Assembly: GCF_018362775.1 (NCBI RefSeq)
Contig: NZ_JAGYXY010000002.1
Coordinates: forward strand, 323,021-387,020
Direction: 5' to 3'
Source of the DNA: Alistipes montrealensis
GTDB lineage: Bacteria; Bacteroidota; Bacteroidia; Bacteroidales; Rikenellaceae
DNA length: 64,000 nt
Shown: positions 34,494 through 44,300 of the stretch, in pieces
Layout of the letters: each line of letters begins with the position of its first letter
Numbering within the stretch: position 1 is the first letter of the stretch
Program-made: the position numbers and the translations under genes
The notes under the pieces: model-generated
Databases searched by the model: none
Told to the model about the DNA's origin: nothing
The model's input: only the letters and a program-made list of their open reading frames with translations

Positions 34494-34680
34494 GTTTTGC
34501 CGGGAGGAGGGCGCTATGCAAAACGGTTCGGCGCGGATAACCTCAGGTCCGCTCGCAACGAAAAGCAGCCGCCTCCGGTACAGGACAGATGGCGCATCGC
34601 GTAAAAATTCCCGAATGGAGAGAGCGCTTCATTCGGGAATTTTCGGGGCGGTGGCAGGTGCGCCGCAACCATCGGAAACG

Positions 34681-35280
34681 TCAGAAAGGGAGTTCCAACT
34701 GGTCGATCTCGTGGTTGAACGTCAGCCGGTGGTGGGGCGTAAGACCGTACTCCCGGATCGCCAGCCGGTGTTCGCGCGTGGGGTAACCTTTGTTTTTCGT
34801 CCAGCCGTACTGCGGGAACTCTTCGGCGATGCGCAGCATATATTCGTCGCGATGGGTTTTGGCGAGAACCGAAGCCGCGGCAATGTCGGCGTATTTGCCG
34901 TCACCCTTGACGATGCAGCGATAGGGAATTTCGAGGCGCGTGCGGAACCTGTTGCCGTCGATAGCCAGGAACGACGGAGCCGGGTCGAGGCGCGCCACAG
35001 CCAGCGACATCCCTTCGAACGAAGCGTTCAGGATATTGATTTCGTCGATCCGCGCAGCCGAAACCGCCTCGACGGCCCATGCGACAGCCTCGCGTTCGAT
35101 GACGGCACGCAGCTTTTCCCGGTTGCGCTCGGTCATCTGCTTCGAGTCGTTGAGCAGCGGATCGTGGAAATCGGGCGGCAGAATCACAGCCGCCGCAAAG
35201 ACCGGCCCGGCCAGGCATCCGCGCCCGGCTTCGTCGCATCCGGCCTCCGAAAGGTCGTATTGGCACTGGTTTTCTAACAT
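34681..35280 (-). CDS. rnhB: Ribonuclease HII
   Basis: Removes ribonucleotides and RNA primers from DNA-RNA hybrids. The 199-residue protein begins with the catalytic motif [14 protein letters not shown] (D16, E17), and contains LAIDGN and [17 protein letters not shown], which hold the remaining catalytic aspartates. The end [11 protein letters not shown] is also conserved. It is convergent with the exbB operon and divergent from the DUF6427-like gene. Confidence 0.96.
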   Translation of the reverse strand: MLENQCQYDLSEAGCDEAGRGCLAGPVFAAAVILPPDFHDPLLNDSKQMTERNREKLRAVIEREAVAWAVEAVSAARIDEINILNASFEGMSLAVARLDPAPSFLAIDGNRFRTRLEIPYRCIVKGDGKYADIAAASVLAKTHRDEYMLRIAEEFPQYGWTKNKGYPTREHRLAIREYGLTPHHRLTFNHEIDQLELPF

Positions 35281-35360
35281 CGTATCACAAATCGCGTAAA
35301 ACAGACAGCAGTCGGACGGCGTTTGCGCCCAAAGATTACGGGACTACCTTCCATATTCTA

Positions 35361-35368
35361 CAAAGTTA
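35361..35368 (-). promoter_or_regulatory. -7 promoter element of rnhB
   Basis: Minus-strand TAACTTTG fits TAnnTTTG, predicting a leader of about 75 bases. A forward element lies 24 bases to the right, so the two promoters are back to back. Confidence 0.45.
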
Positions 35369-35391
35369 CGGATTATTCCGGCTTTTTTCAC

Positions 35392-35399
35392 TAATTTTG
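35392..35399 (+). promoter_or_regulatory. -7 promoter element of the DUF6427-like gene
   Basis: TAATTTTG fits TAnnTTTG and ends 21 bases before the chosen ATG. Confidence 0.5.
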
Positions 35400-35420
35400 T
35401 CCGAGGAAAAAAGCCCCGAC

Positions 35421-36437
35421 ATGAAATTCGACATTGCACGGCAGCCGCTCGTTCCGGCCTTTCTGACCCTCGCCGCACTCACCGTCGTCGCGATGTGGGG
35501 TGCGGGCGGCTCTGACGCGGCCCCCGCGGCGCTGGCCGGGAATATAGCCGGCCGAAGCGCTTCCGACGTAGTCGCCATAACCTTGCCCGGGGACCTGCTG
35601 GCACAGTTCCAGTCGGCGCATCCCGCCTGGTCGCGTTGGATCGCCGGCCTGCTGATGCTCTTTACGGGGATGTCCGTCGGACGCCTTACCGTACGTTACA
35701 ACCTCTACACCGTCGGAACCTGCCTTGCCATTCCTCTTTACGGGGCCATCGCCTGCGGTCTTGCCGGTGACAGCGATTTCCTGACACTCTTCACCGCATC
35801 GGCCCTGCTGGCCCTGGCCCTGAAAAACTTCTGCCGCTCGTTCTGCAACGGATTCGGGTTCGACGCCATCTTCCGCGCCTCGTTCTACACGGGGCTGCTG
35901 CCGCTCGTCTGTGTGGCCGCTACGCCGCTCCTGATCCTGCTGCCGCTCGCCGTCATGCTCTTCCGGCGCACACTGCGCGAAGTCACCGTCGCCATTGCCG
36001 GATTGCTGCTGCCCGTCCTCGCACTCTGCTACGTCAACTGGGGCGCCGGGGGCGAATTTACAGCTCCGGTCACACTCCTGGCGAATACATTCATCACGGG
36101 AAGGCCGTTGTCGCTGTTCCTCTCGACACCGATAGAAAGCCTCGTGTTGCTGGGCGCCGTTTTTATGCTCGACCTGATGGCCCTGCTGTTTTTCCTCTCG
36201 GACATCTACGCCGTCGGAACCAAACCGCGCTTTATCTTTATATTTAATATAAGTATACTCCTGCTTGTCACCGCCGTGCTGTGCGGTCCCGCCGCGACCC
36301 CCGGAGTAATCGCTCTGACGGCCGTACCTTCGGCCGTTCTATTACCCTTCATGTTTGTCCGGATTCACCGGGCCATCGCCCTTCCGCTTTACCTGCTATT
36401 GCTCGCTTCAGCAGTCATCAACACAACCTTACAATAA
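35421..36437 (+). CDS. Multi-span membrane protein (DUF6427-like)
   Basis: The ATG MKFDIARQPLVPAF is chosen; an in-frame TTG eight codons earlier overlaps the promoter element. The 338 residues contain about ten hydrophobic segments, with few charged residues between them (for example LMLFTGMSVGRLTVRYNLYT and LLPLAVMLFRRTLREV). The spacing resembles the DUF6427 group of Bacteroidota membrane proteins, a call made by pattern only. The function is unknown. It is monocistronic and is followed by an inverted repeat. Confidence 0.72.
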   Translation: MKFDIARQPLVPAFLTLAALTVVAMWGAGGSDAAPAALAGNIAGRSASDVVAITLPGDLLAQFQSAHPAWSRWIAGLLMLFTGMSVGRLTVRYNLYTVGTCLAIPLYGAIACGLAGDSDFLTLFTASALLALALKNFCRSFCNGFGFDAIFRASFYTGLLPLVCVAATPLLILLPLAVMLFRRTLREVTVAIAGLLLPVLALCYVNWGAGGEFTAPVTLLANTFITGRPLSLFLSTPIESLVLLGAVFMLDLMALLFFLSDIYAVGTKPRFIFIFNISILLLVTAVLCGPAATPGVIALTAVPSAVLLPFMFVRIHRAIALPLYLLLLASAVINTTLQ

Positions 36438-36458
36438 TCTATTTAGCCCAAACCATAG

Positions 36459-36486
36459 CACAAAAGGTCTTATTTGCCCTTTTGTG
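36459..36486. repeat. Inverted repeat between membrane protein and AraC genes
   Basis: CACAAAAGG - 10 bases - CCTTTTGTG is a perfect 9-base inverted repeat. No T-tract follows. Outer segments ACCATA and TATGGT flank it more distantly (36453-36510). It lies 45 bases upstream of the AraC -7 element. Confidence 0.5.
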
Positions 36487-36530
36487 TCCAAATATGCTAT
36501 TAATTATGGTAGATTGAAAAGTTAAAATTG

Positions 36531-36538
36531 TATATTTG
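36531..36538 (+). promoter_or_regulatory. -7 promoter element of the first AraC regulator
   Basis: TATATTTG matches the consensus; the predicted leader is about 50 bases. Confidence 0.5.
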
Positions 36539-36594
36539 AGAACGAACATAAGTGACGCAATGCTTTGTTCAGAAAAACTTAAATTACAATTACT

Positions 36595-37524
36595 ATGAAG
36601 AATTCAATGAATTCGTCGGTTCAACAGCCGATGATCGTGAAGTACGTCGAGTCGCTTCACAACGGTATCCAGTCGCAGTCCCTTTCGCGTTACGCAATCG
36701 GTTACATCCTCCGCGGAACGAAGTACATCTACGACGGCGATAAGCGTCAGACACTTTCGCGCGGCGATGTTTTCTACCTGGGCATCGGACACCACTACAT
36801 TGAGAACTTCCCCGAAGGCGGCCAGCCGTTCGAGCAGGTGCTCTTTTATTACACGCCCGATGACCTCCAGCGTATCCTGATGCACCTGAACATCACCTAC
36901 GGCCTGAACATTTCGAACGAACATTCGTGCGAAAACTGCCGCAACCGCTCGCACGTCACCATGCCCGCATGGAACTCTCTGCGGAACTTTTTCGTCAATA
37001 CCAACAACTACCTGCGCGACGAGGATTTCCGCCACGACGAGACGGCCGAGAACATCAAGATGACCGAGTTGATCTACCTGATCGCCTCACACGAGGATTG
37101 CTGCATCAAAAGCAAGTTGTTAAGCAACGTGGATGCCGCCAAGGAGAATTTCGAACAGATCGTCTACGACCACATCTTCAAGGACATTTCGATCGAAGAA
37201 CTCTCGAAACTCACCAACCGTTCGCTCACCTCGTTCAAAAAGGAGTTCCGCCGCCACTTCCAGATGCCGCCTCACAAGTGGTACATCCGCCAGCGGCTCA
37301 TGCACTCGCGTCTGCTGCTGATCTCGACTTCGAAGTCCATCTCCGAAATCGGCAACGAATGCACGTTCCCCAACACATCGCACTTCATCAAACTCTTCAA
37401 GAAAGAGTACCAGATGACGCCCGCGACCTATCGCCACAAGCACCTCACGTCTCTGGTCCCCGAACCGCAGCCCAGCACTATCGGCGAATCGGCCGAGAGC
37501 CTGGAAATGCGCGAGGCGCTTTAA
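36595..37524 (+). CDS. AraC-family transcriptional regulator
   Basis: A 309-residue regulator. Residues about 30-110 form a cupin-like ligand or sensing domain (YILRGTKYIYDGDKRQTLSRGDVFYL). Four cysteines in the middle (CENCRNR; then CC at about 165) are notable. The C-terminal AraC domain (about 185-285) has two HTH motifs: SIEELSKLTNRSLTSFKKEFRRHF and ISEIGNECTFPNTSHFIKLFKKEYQMTPATYR (given in part). The tail after it is unstructured. It stands alone, so its targets cannot be inferred from neighbours. Confidence 0.92.
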   Translation: MKNSMNSSVQQPMIVKYVESLHNGIQSQSLSRYAIGYILRGTKYIYDGDKRQTLSRGDVFYLGIGHHYIENFPEGGQPFEQVLFYYTPDDLQRILMHLNITYGLNISNEHSCENCRNRSHVTMPAWNSLRNFFVNTNNYLRDEDFRHDETAENIKMTELIYLIASHEDCCIKSKLLSNVDAAKENFEQIVYDHIFKDISIEELSKLTNRSLTSFKKEFRRHFQMPPHKWYIRQRLMHSRLLLISTSKSISEIGNECTFPNTSHFIKLFKKEYQMTPATYRHKHLTSLVPEPQPSTIGESAESLEMREAL

Positions 37525-37616
37525 TCAAAAACTTATAAACACAGGGGTATTTTAAAAATTTTAATTATAATCTATAAACAAAATTGCGTTAGGTTTTAGA
37601 AAAATGTTACAAAACA

Positions 37617-37647
37617 TTTGGTTTTTCGTAAATTTCAATTACCTTTG
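37617..37647 (+). promoter_or_regulatory. Strong promoter (-33 TTTG, -7 TACCTTTG)
   Basis: TTTG at 37617-37620 and TACCTTTG at 37640-37647 are separated by 19 bases, the full Bacteroidota consensus arrangement. It is the best two-box promoter I saw in the window and points to the small-RNA candidate. Confidence 0.65.
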
Positions 37648-37652
37648 TGTAA

Positions 37653-37740
37653 CAAACGTGGGATTCTCCCACTCTCATTAACCTAACTAACCTAACCAGA
37701 AGAGGTCCGATACCGGCAGGTGTCCGACCTCTTTCTCTTG
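37653..37740 (+). ncRNA. Small-RNA candidate
   Basis: Immediately after the promoter there is a perfect hairpin GTGGGA-TTC-TCCCAC (37658-37672), then an unpaired linker with the repeated motif ACCTAAC, and then AAGAGGTC...GACCTCTT (37700-37733) followed by TCTCTTG. No protein can be encoded. The arrangement fits an independent transcript of about 85 bases. It could instead be the leader of lipA, with the second hairpin as an attenuator. Confidence 0.5.
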
Positions 37741-37840
37741 CGGGATAGCCCCGGACCGGGGATTATGCCCCGTCACGAACTCCTGCAGGGCATCGCGGAA
37801 GAAAATGGGCCGATCACAAGGAATATCCAATCTTTTTTCT

Positions 37841-37848
37841 TATTTTTG
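37841..37848 (+). promoter_or_regulatory. -7 promoter element of lipA
   Basis: TATTTTTG fits TAnnTTTG and predicts a leader of about 20 bases before the lipA ATG. Confidence 0.5.
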
Positions 37849-37874
37849 CATCAATTGGAAAATAATGAACTTAA

Positions 37875-38756
37875 ATGCCGAAGTTTTATGACAAGGTAGA
37901 TGTACTGAAAAAACCCGGATGGCTGAAAATCCGACTCCACCGCACTCCCGAATGGGGCGAAGTGCGGCAGATCGTCGAAAAACACAATTTGCATACGATT
38001 TGCAGCAGCGGCAGGTGTCCCAACCAGGCCGAATGCTGGAGCCGGAGAACAGCGACATTTATGATTCTGGGCGACATCTGCACCCGTGGCTGCCGTTTCT
38101 GCGCAACCAAAACGGGACATCCCCTTGCTCCCGACGCCGAGGAACCCCGAAAGGTGGCCGAAAGCGTCGCACTGATGAAACTGAGGTATGTCGTCGTAAC
38201 CTCCGTGACACGCGACGACCTCCCCGACGGCGGAGCTGCCCATTGGGCGGCAACCGTGGAGGCCATCCGGTCACAAAACAACGACGCCGTAATTGAGCTC
38301 CTTATTCCCGATCTCGACGCACGACCCGACCTCTTGGACGTAGTTATCGCGTCGAAGCCCGATATCATCGGGCACAACATCGAAACCGTCGAGCGACTGA
38401 CCCCCGTGGTGCGCTCCAGGGCCAAATACAACACGAGCCTGGAGACCCTGCGTTACCTGAACGGACAGGGCGTCGTAACGAAAAGCGGACTGATGGTCGG
38501 ACTTGGCGAGAGCGATGATGAAGTTTTGCAAACCCTGCATGACCTGCGCGACGCAGGCGTGCGGATTGTAACACTCGGTCAGTACCTTCGGCCTACTCTG
38601 GAGCACTACCCCGTAGCGGCGTATATCACTCCCGAAAAATTCGAATGGTACAGACTCCGGGCGCTTGAAATGGGTTTCAGCTATTGTGCGAGTGCGCCGT
38701 TGGTCCGCTCGTCGTATATGGCCGAAGAAGCCCTGCAAAGCGTAAAAAGTTTGTAG
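37875..38756 (+). CDS. lipA: Lipoyl synthase
   Basis: Radical-SAM enzyme that inserts two sulfurs into protein-bound octanoate to make lipoate. The 293-residue protein carries both iron-sulfur sites: C43, C48 and C54 (auxiliary cluster, CSSGRCPNQAEC) and C69, C73 and C76 (CTRGCRFC, radical-SAM cluster). The C-terminal region has GFSYCASAPLVRSSYMAEE, also conserved. lipB starts two bases after its stop, so attachment and sulfur insertion steps are encoded together. Confidence 0.97.
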   Translation: MPKFYDKVDVLKKPGWLKIRLHRTPEWGEVRQIVEKHNLHTICSSGRCPNQAECWSRRTATFMILGDICTRGCRFCATKTGHPLAPDAEEPRKVAESVALMKLRYVVVTSVTRDDLPDGGAAHWAATVEAIRSQNNDAVIELLIPDLDARPDLLDVVIASKPDIIGHNIETVERLTPVVRSRAKYNTSLETLRYLNGQGVVTKSGLMVGLGESDDEVLQTLHDLRDAGVRIVTLGQYLRPTLEHYPVAAYITPEKFEWYRLRALEMGFSYCASAPLVRSSYMAEEALQSVKSL

Positions 38757-38758
38757 CG

Positions 38759-39475
38759 ATGAAAGCCTCCTGCCGGGACCTCGGATGCATGGACTACAAA
38801 ACCTGCTGGGACTTGCAGCAGGAGTTGTTCGACGCCAGGGTGGCCCGTAAACGCGCAGGCGGAGCAGGTTCGAGCCTTGTCCCGGACACTGAAAACGCCC
38901 CCGGAGACAACGCAGGGACGATCCTGCTGGTGGAACATCCGCCGGTTTACACGCTGGGGAAAAGCGGACACGCCGAAAACCTGCTCATCGCCCGGGAAAC
39001 GCTCAAGGGGATGGGCGCACAGTTCTTTCACATCGACCGCGGCGGCGACATCACCTTCCACGGCCCGGGGCAGTTGGTCTGCTACCCGATTCTCGACCTC
39101 GAACAGCTCGGGATCGGCCTGAGGGAGTACATCGAAGCACTGGAAGAAGCCGTGATCCGCACGGTCGCGGAATACGGCATTGCAGCGGGACGCATCGCCG
39201 GGGCTTCGGGAGTCTGGATCGACCCCGGAAAGGCTCGGCCGCGCAAGATTTGCGCAATAGGAGTCCGTTCGTCGCGTTATGTCACCATGCACGGGTTCGC
39301 CCTGAACGTCACGACCGACCTAAGGTGGTTCTCGCGCATCAACCCCTGCGGATTCACCGACCGGGGCGTCACGTCGATTGCCGCCGAAACGGGCCGCGAA
39401 ATCGGAATGAGCGAAGTAAAATCGCAGGTTGTGCAATTTTTAAGTGAGATTTTAAATGTTAAAATATATAAATAA
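38759..39475 (+). CDS. lipB: Octanoyl-[acyl-carrier-protein] transferase
   Basis: Transfers octanoate from acyl carrier protein to lipoyl domains, the substrate for LipA. The start chosen follows the lipA stop directly and gives 238 residues. Family motifs are LLVEHPPVYTLGKSG, HIDRGGDITFHGPGQLVCYPI, KICAIG, and NPCGFTDRGVTSI with the conserved catalytic cysteine. An extra segment of about 20 residues (near 32-52, rich in Gly, Ala and Pro) lies before LLVEHPP and is longer than in typical LipB. Third gene of the unit is recJ. Confidence 0.96.
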   Translation: MKASCRDLGCMDYKTCWDLQQELFDARVARKRAGGAGSSLVPDTENAPGDNAGTILLVEHPPVYTLGKSGHAENLLIARETLKGMGAQFFHIDRGGDITFHGPGQLVCYPILDLEQLGIGLREYIEALEEAVIRTVAEYGIAAGRIAGASGVWIDPGKARPRKICAIGVRSSRYVTMHGFALNVTTDLRWFSRINPCGFTDRGVTSIAAETGREIGMSEVKSQVVQFLSEILNVKIYK

Positions 39476-39483
39476 CAATTCGT

Positions 39484-41250
39484 ATGCCTATAGAAAAACG
39501 CTGGGTAGTGAAGCCACAGGGCGACCCCGCGACGGCGGCCATGCTGGCTGCCGCTCTGCGGATCTCGCCCGTACTGGCCAATCTGCTCGTACAAAGAGGC
39601 ATAGACACCGTAGAAAAGGCGGAGAAGTTCTTTAAACCGAGCCTCGCCGACCTGCATGATCCGTTCCTGATGAAGGATATGGAGAAGGCGGTCGAGCGGG
39701 TCGAACGGGCCGTTGCGAACAATGAGAAAATCATGGTTTACGGCGACTACGACGTGGACGGCTGTACGGCCGTTGCGCTGGTTTACAAGTTCCTGCGCCA
39801 GATCGGGCACAAAAACCTGATGTTCTACATCCCCGACCGGTATACCGAAGGATACGGTATATCGATCAAAGGTATCGACCTTGCCGCCCGTAAGGGCGTG
39901 GGGCTTATCATCGCCCTGGACTGCGGCATCAAAGCCACGGAAAAGGTTGTCTATGCGAAGACGAAAGGCGTGGATTTCATCATCTGCGACCACCACCTCC
40001 CGGCCGAGGAGATTCCCAAGGCCGTAGCCGTTCTGGACCCCAAGCGGGTCGACTGTTCCTATCCGTTCGACGAGTTGTCGGGCTGCGGCGTAGGATTCAA
40101 ACTCGTGCAGGCCTATGCCCAGAAAAACCGCATGCCCTTCGAGCAAATCCTGCCCCTGCTGGACCTGCTGGTCGTCTCGATCGCCTCGGACATCGTGCCG
40201 CTGGTGGGCGAGAACCGTATTCTGGCCTATTTCGGCCTGAAGAACCTCAACCGCGAGCCGTCGAAAGGACTGTTGTCGATCATCAAGATCTGCGGACTGG
40301 ACAAACACAACATCACCATCGACGACATCGTCTTCAAGATCGGGCCGCGCATCAACGCCGCGGGCCGCATGCGAATGGACGAGAACGACGAAAACGCATC
40401 GCCTTCGGGCGGGCACGCCGCCGTCGAACTGCTGATCGAGGGTAACGAGTCGATCGCCGAAGAGTTCGGCAGCGTGATCGACGCCTACAACCAGGACCGC
40501 AAGTCGATCGACCGCTCCGTTACGCAGGAGGCGCACGACTACATCGAAGGCAATCCCGAAATGAAAGCCCTCAAGAGCACGGTGATCTACAATCCCCGGT
40601 GGATGAAGGGCATCGTGGGGATCGTCGCTTCGCGCCTGATCGAAACCTATTACCGCCCGACGGTGGTGCTGACGATGAGCAACGGTTTCGTGACCGGCTC
40701 GGCGCGTTCGGTTCCGGGATTCGACCTGTATCAGGCCGTCGAATCCTGCTCGGACCTGCTGGAGAATTTCGGCGGACACATGTACGCCGCAGGGCTGACG
40801 ATGCGCCCGGAACGGGTCGAGGAGTTCACCCGGCGGTTCAATGCCTACGTGGAGGAGAACATCGACCCACAGATGCTCGTTCCGCAGGTGGACATCGACA
40901 GCGAACTGCTCTTCTCCGACATCACGCCGACGTTCCGCAAGGACCTCAACCGCTTCCAGCCCTTCGGGCCGGGCAACACGGCGCCGGTCTTCGCGACCTA
41001 CGGCGTGAGCAACCACGGCGACGCCAAACTCGTCGGCATGGAGTGCGAACACCTGCGCATGGACCTGATGCAGCGGCAGAAACCCAATACCAAGATCCAG
41101 GCGATCGCCTTCCAGCAGCCCCTGCACTACGAATGGGTGCGCTCGGGACGCCCGATCGACGTATGTTACCAGATTGTCGAAAACCACTACCGGGGTACGG
41201 TGACCACACAACTCCGTATCAAAGATATAAAACCGGTACTGAACAGATAA
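39484..41250 (+). CDS. recJ: Single-stranded-DNA-specific exonuclease RecJ
   Basis: 5'-3' exonuclease used in recombination and mismatch repair. The 588-residue protein has the DHH phosphoesterase motifs: VYGDYDVDGCTAVAL (about 80-95), ALDCGIKA, CDHHLP, and SGCGVGFKL. The DHHA1 domain follows with GIVGIVASRLIE and SARSVPGFDLYQ, including GGHMYAAGL. The C-terminal OB domain is present. It starts 8 bases after lipB, so it is probably co-transcribed with lipA and lipB, and is followed by a hairpin terminator. Confidence 0.96.
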   Translation: MPIEKRWVVKPQGDPATAAMLAAALRISPVLANLLVQRGIDTVEKAEKFFKPSLADLHDPFLMKDMEKAVERVERAVANNEKIMVYGDYDVDGCTAVALVYKFLRQIGHKNLMFYIPDRYTEGYGISIKGIDLAARKGVGLIIALDCGIKATEKVVYAKTKGVDFIICDHHLPAEEIPKAVAVLDPKRVDCSYPFDELSGCGVGFKLVQAYAQKNRMPFEQILPLLDLLVVSIASDIVPLVGENRILAYFGLKNLNREPSKGLLSIIKICGLDKHNITIDDIVFKIGPRINAAGRMRMDENDENASPSGGHAAVELLIEGNESIAEEFGSVIDAYNQDRKSIDRSVTQEAHDYIEGNPEMKALKSTVIYNPRWMKGIVGIVASRLIETYYRPTVVLTMSNGFVTGSARSVPGFDLYQAVESCSDLLENFGGHMYAAGLTMRPERVEEFTRRFNAYVEENIDPQMLVPQVDIDSELLFSDITPTFRKDLNRFQPFGPGNTAPVFATYGVSNHGDAKLVGMECEHLRMDLMQRQKPNTKIQAIAFQQPLHYEWVRSGRPIDVCYQIVENHYRGTVTTQLRIKDIKPVLNR

Positions 41251-41267
41251 AAAATCACACTTTCACG

Positions 41268-41298
41268 ACAAGGTCCGGAGTTGCGTTCCGGACTTTGT
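41268..41298 (+). terminator. Terminator after recJ
   Basis: ACAAGGTCCGGA and TCCGGACTTTGT form a 12-base stem with one G-T pair and a 7-base loop, 17 bases after the stop. The downstream T-tract is weak. Confidence 0.6.
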
Positions 41299-41353
41299 CG
41301 TTTGATACAACGCGTCACGGCCGGGGAAACCCGGCAACCTGCATTTCAAAAAC

Positions 41354-44300
41354 ATGAATCTTCTGAAGAAAGCGTCCGGCATTCCGCTCCGCGTCCTGGC
41401 GGGAATCATGCTTTTCAGTTGCCTGCTGGCACACCCATTTTCCGAAGCGACGAGCAGCCCTCCGGGCGACAAGCGCGATTACATGCTGGTATTGAATACC
41501 TACACCGAATCGTCGCCCTGGAGCCGCAACATCATCAACAACATCGTCACACATATCGATCATGTGGACAATTTCGAGGTATACACCGAGAACATGAACT
41601 CGCTGCTGATGAGAATCAAGAACAACGAGATGGGGGAGATCGAAGCCTTCAAGAACAACCTGCTGCGGGAATACGGCAAAAATCCGCCCCGCATGCTGGT
41701 GTTGCTGGGCGCCCCGATTGCCGTACTGCGCGACTTCGTGAAACAAACCTGGCCCGGCGTACCGCTTATTTTCTGTTCGGAATTCGACTATATCGCCCCC
41801 GAAAGTGCATATATACAACGCCGGGCAATCCAACCCGAAGAACGCAAGCCACTGCTCGACAAAGCCGAAGCAGACAACATCACACTGATCCGGACACCGT
41901 TCTACCTGCGCGAGAACGTCGAGCTGATGCGCCGGATGATCCCGGGCATGGATTCGCTGATCTTCATCGGAGACAGTCGTTACATCAACCAGCAGGCCGA
42001 CAACGACCTGCGCGATTTGCTGCATCGCGAATTCCCGCACATCGACTACCGCTTCTATTCGGCGGACAGCATGTCGACCGAGGCACTGCTCGACTCGCTC
42101 AACCGCATCGACAACCGCCGCACGGGCGTTCTCTTCTCGTCATGGCACTTCACGAAAAAGATCGGGACCAACGTCGTTCCCGTCACCGACTCCTACCGCG
42201 TCATCGCCAGCGTGCAGGCCCCGATGTTCGCGCTGATGCCCGCAGACATCCGCGACGGCGGGCTCGTCGGAGGCTATGTGTACGACGATACAGAGGTGAA
42301 CACGCAGATCATTTCGGCCATCGACGCCGTCCTCGCCGGCCATCAGCCGCGCGACATTCCGTTCTACACCCCCAAAGACCCCCGCCCGGTGTTCGATTAT
42401 ACGACCCTCGAACGCAAAAACCTTTCGCCCCATACCTGTCCGGCAAACACGCTTTTCTACAACAAACCGGTTTCAGCGCTCGAACAGTACAAATGGGCGA
42501 TCGGCGGGATCGTTTTGCTGCTGCTGGCCTTCAGCATCATCCAGCAGTGGCGCATCCGCATGCTGCACAACGTAGATACGGCCCGCCGGCGCGAATCGGA
42601 CAGCCAAGCCCGCTATTCGAACTTGTTCAACAACATGCCGATCGTCTACATCCAGGCAAAGGTCGTCTTCGACAAGGACCATACCCCTGCGGATGTGATT
42701 TACTGCGACGTGAACACCCATTTCGAGCGTCTTTTCACCGCCCGGGAAAAGGTGATCGGCAAACCGGGCAGCGAACTTTTTCCCTACCCGATGACCGAGT
42801 TCCTGCGGCTTATCAACATCGCGCTGACTGAAAACCGGACTATCACCTATCCCGTCTATTTCAAGCCGCGCGACGCCTTCTACGAGGTCGTCATCAACCG
42901 CTCGTATGTCGCCGACCACATCGACATCTTCTGCCTCGACGGTACGGCACTCCACCAGACGCAGAAGAAACTCGACTCGATCAACCACAAACTCTCGATG
43001 GCGCTCGACGTGGCGAACATCGTCCCGTGGAAGTGGGACCTGCAGAACGGCACGATCCTGTGCGATGTCAACAAATCGGTGCGCAACCAGCAGCTTTTGG
43101 CCAATCCCGATGCCGACATACAACTGTCGGTCCCCGAAGGGAGTTATTTCGCGAAAATCCACAAAGAGGACCGCGAGCGGGTACGCCGCGCCTACGACGA
43201 TCTGATTGCCGGGCGGAAGGAGAAGGTGCGCGAAGAGTATCGTGTAGCTTCCGATGCCGGAGGACACTGGCATCTGGACTGGGTCGAAGCCCAGGCCGTC
43301 GTGGACCAGCGCGACGAAGAGGGACGCCCGCTGAACCTCGTCGGATCGTCGCTGATAATCACCTCGCGCAAGCAGATGGAGGAGGAGCTCCTCTCGGCCC
43401 GCGACCGCGCCGAAGAGTCGAACCGGCTCAAGTCGGCGTTCCTGGCCAACATGAGCCACGAAATCCGCACGCCGCTCAACGCCATCGTCGGATTCTCGGG
43501 AATCCTCGCCGAAACCGAAGAGGAACAGGAGAAACGAGAGTACATCTCGATCATCGAGAACAACAACACGCTGCTTTTGCAACTGATCGGGGACATACTC
43601 GACCTCTCGAAGATCGAGGCCGGAACGCTGGAATTCAACTTCTCGGACTTCGACCTGAACGATCTGATGCACGAAAAGGAGAGTATCTTCCTGATGAAAG
43701 TCCCCGAAGGCGTCGACCTGGTTTTCGAACCCGGACTCGACGAATGCCAGTTCCACTCCGACCGCAACCGGCTTTCGCAACTGTTGATCAACCTGCTGAC
43801 CAACGCTTCGAAGTTCACCCGCCAGGGGTCGATCCGCTTCGGCTACAAGGTCCGGGGCAGCCAACTCTACTTCTACGTCACCGACACGGGATGCGGCATT
43901 TCGGCCGAGGGCCAAAAACTTGTTTTCGAACGCTTTGTCAAACTCAACTCCTTCAAGCAGGGCACAGGACTGGGACTTCCGATCTGCAAGAGCATCGTCG
44001 AGCACCTCGGCGGGGAGATCGGCGTCGAATCGGAGGAGGGAAAAGGCACGACCTTCTGGTTCACGCTCCCTTACACCGTGGGCAAGCCCAGCGAGGTCCC
44101 GCGCGAAGAGGCTCCGGCATGCTCGGTCGAGAAGGACAAACTGACGGTTCTCGTCGCCGAAGACAACGAAAGCAACTACCGCCTTTTCGAAACGATCCTG
44201 CGCCACGACTACCGCCTGCGCCACGCCTGGAACGGACAGGAGGCTGTCGAACTGTGCCGCACGGAGCATCCCCACCTGATCCTGATGGACATCAACATGC

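Larger units (their letters stand above)
37525..37874. other. Intergenic region with small-RNA candidate and lipA promoter
   Basis: A 350-base gap. The first 100 bases are very AT-rich. A strong promoter (37617-37647) is followed by a compact hairpin-linker-hairpin unit (37653-37740). The last 100 bases hold CCCCGG-rich inverted segments and the lipA promoter. Confidence 0.7.

Noticed and set aside
34603..34640. Second hairpin downstream of exbD (TTCCCGAATG...CATTCGGGAA)
   Set aside because: It is a good inverted repeat, but it lies after a stronger terminator and has only a short T-run; it may be a backup terminator for rnhB and is not listed separately.
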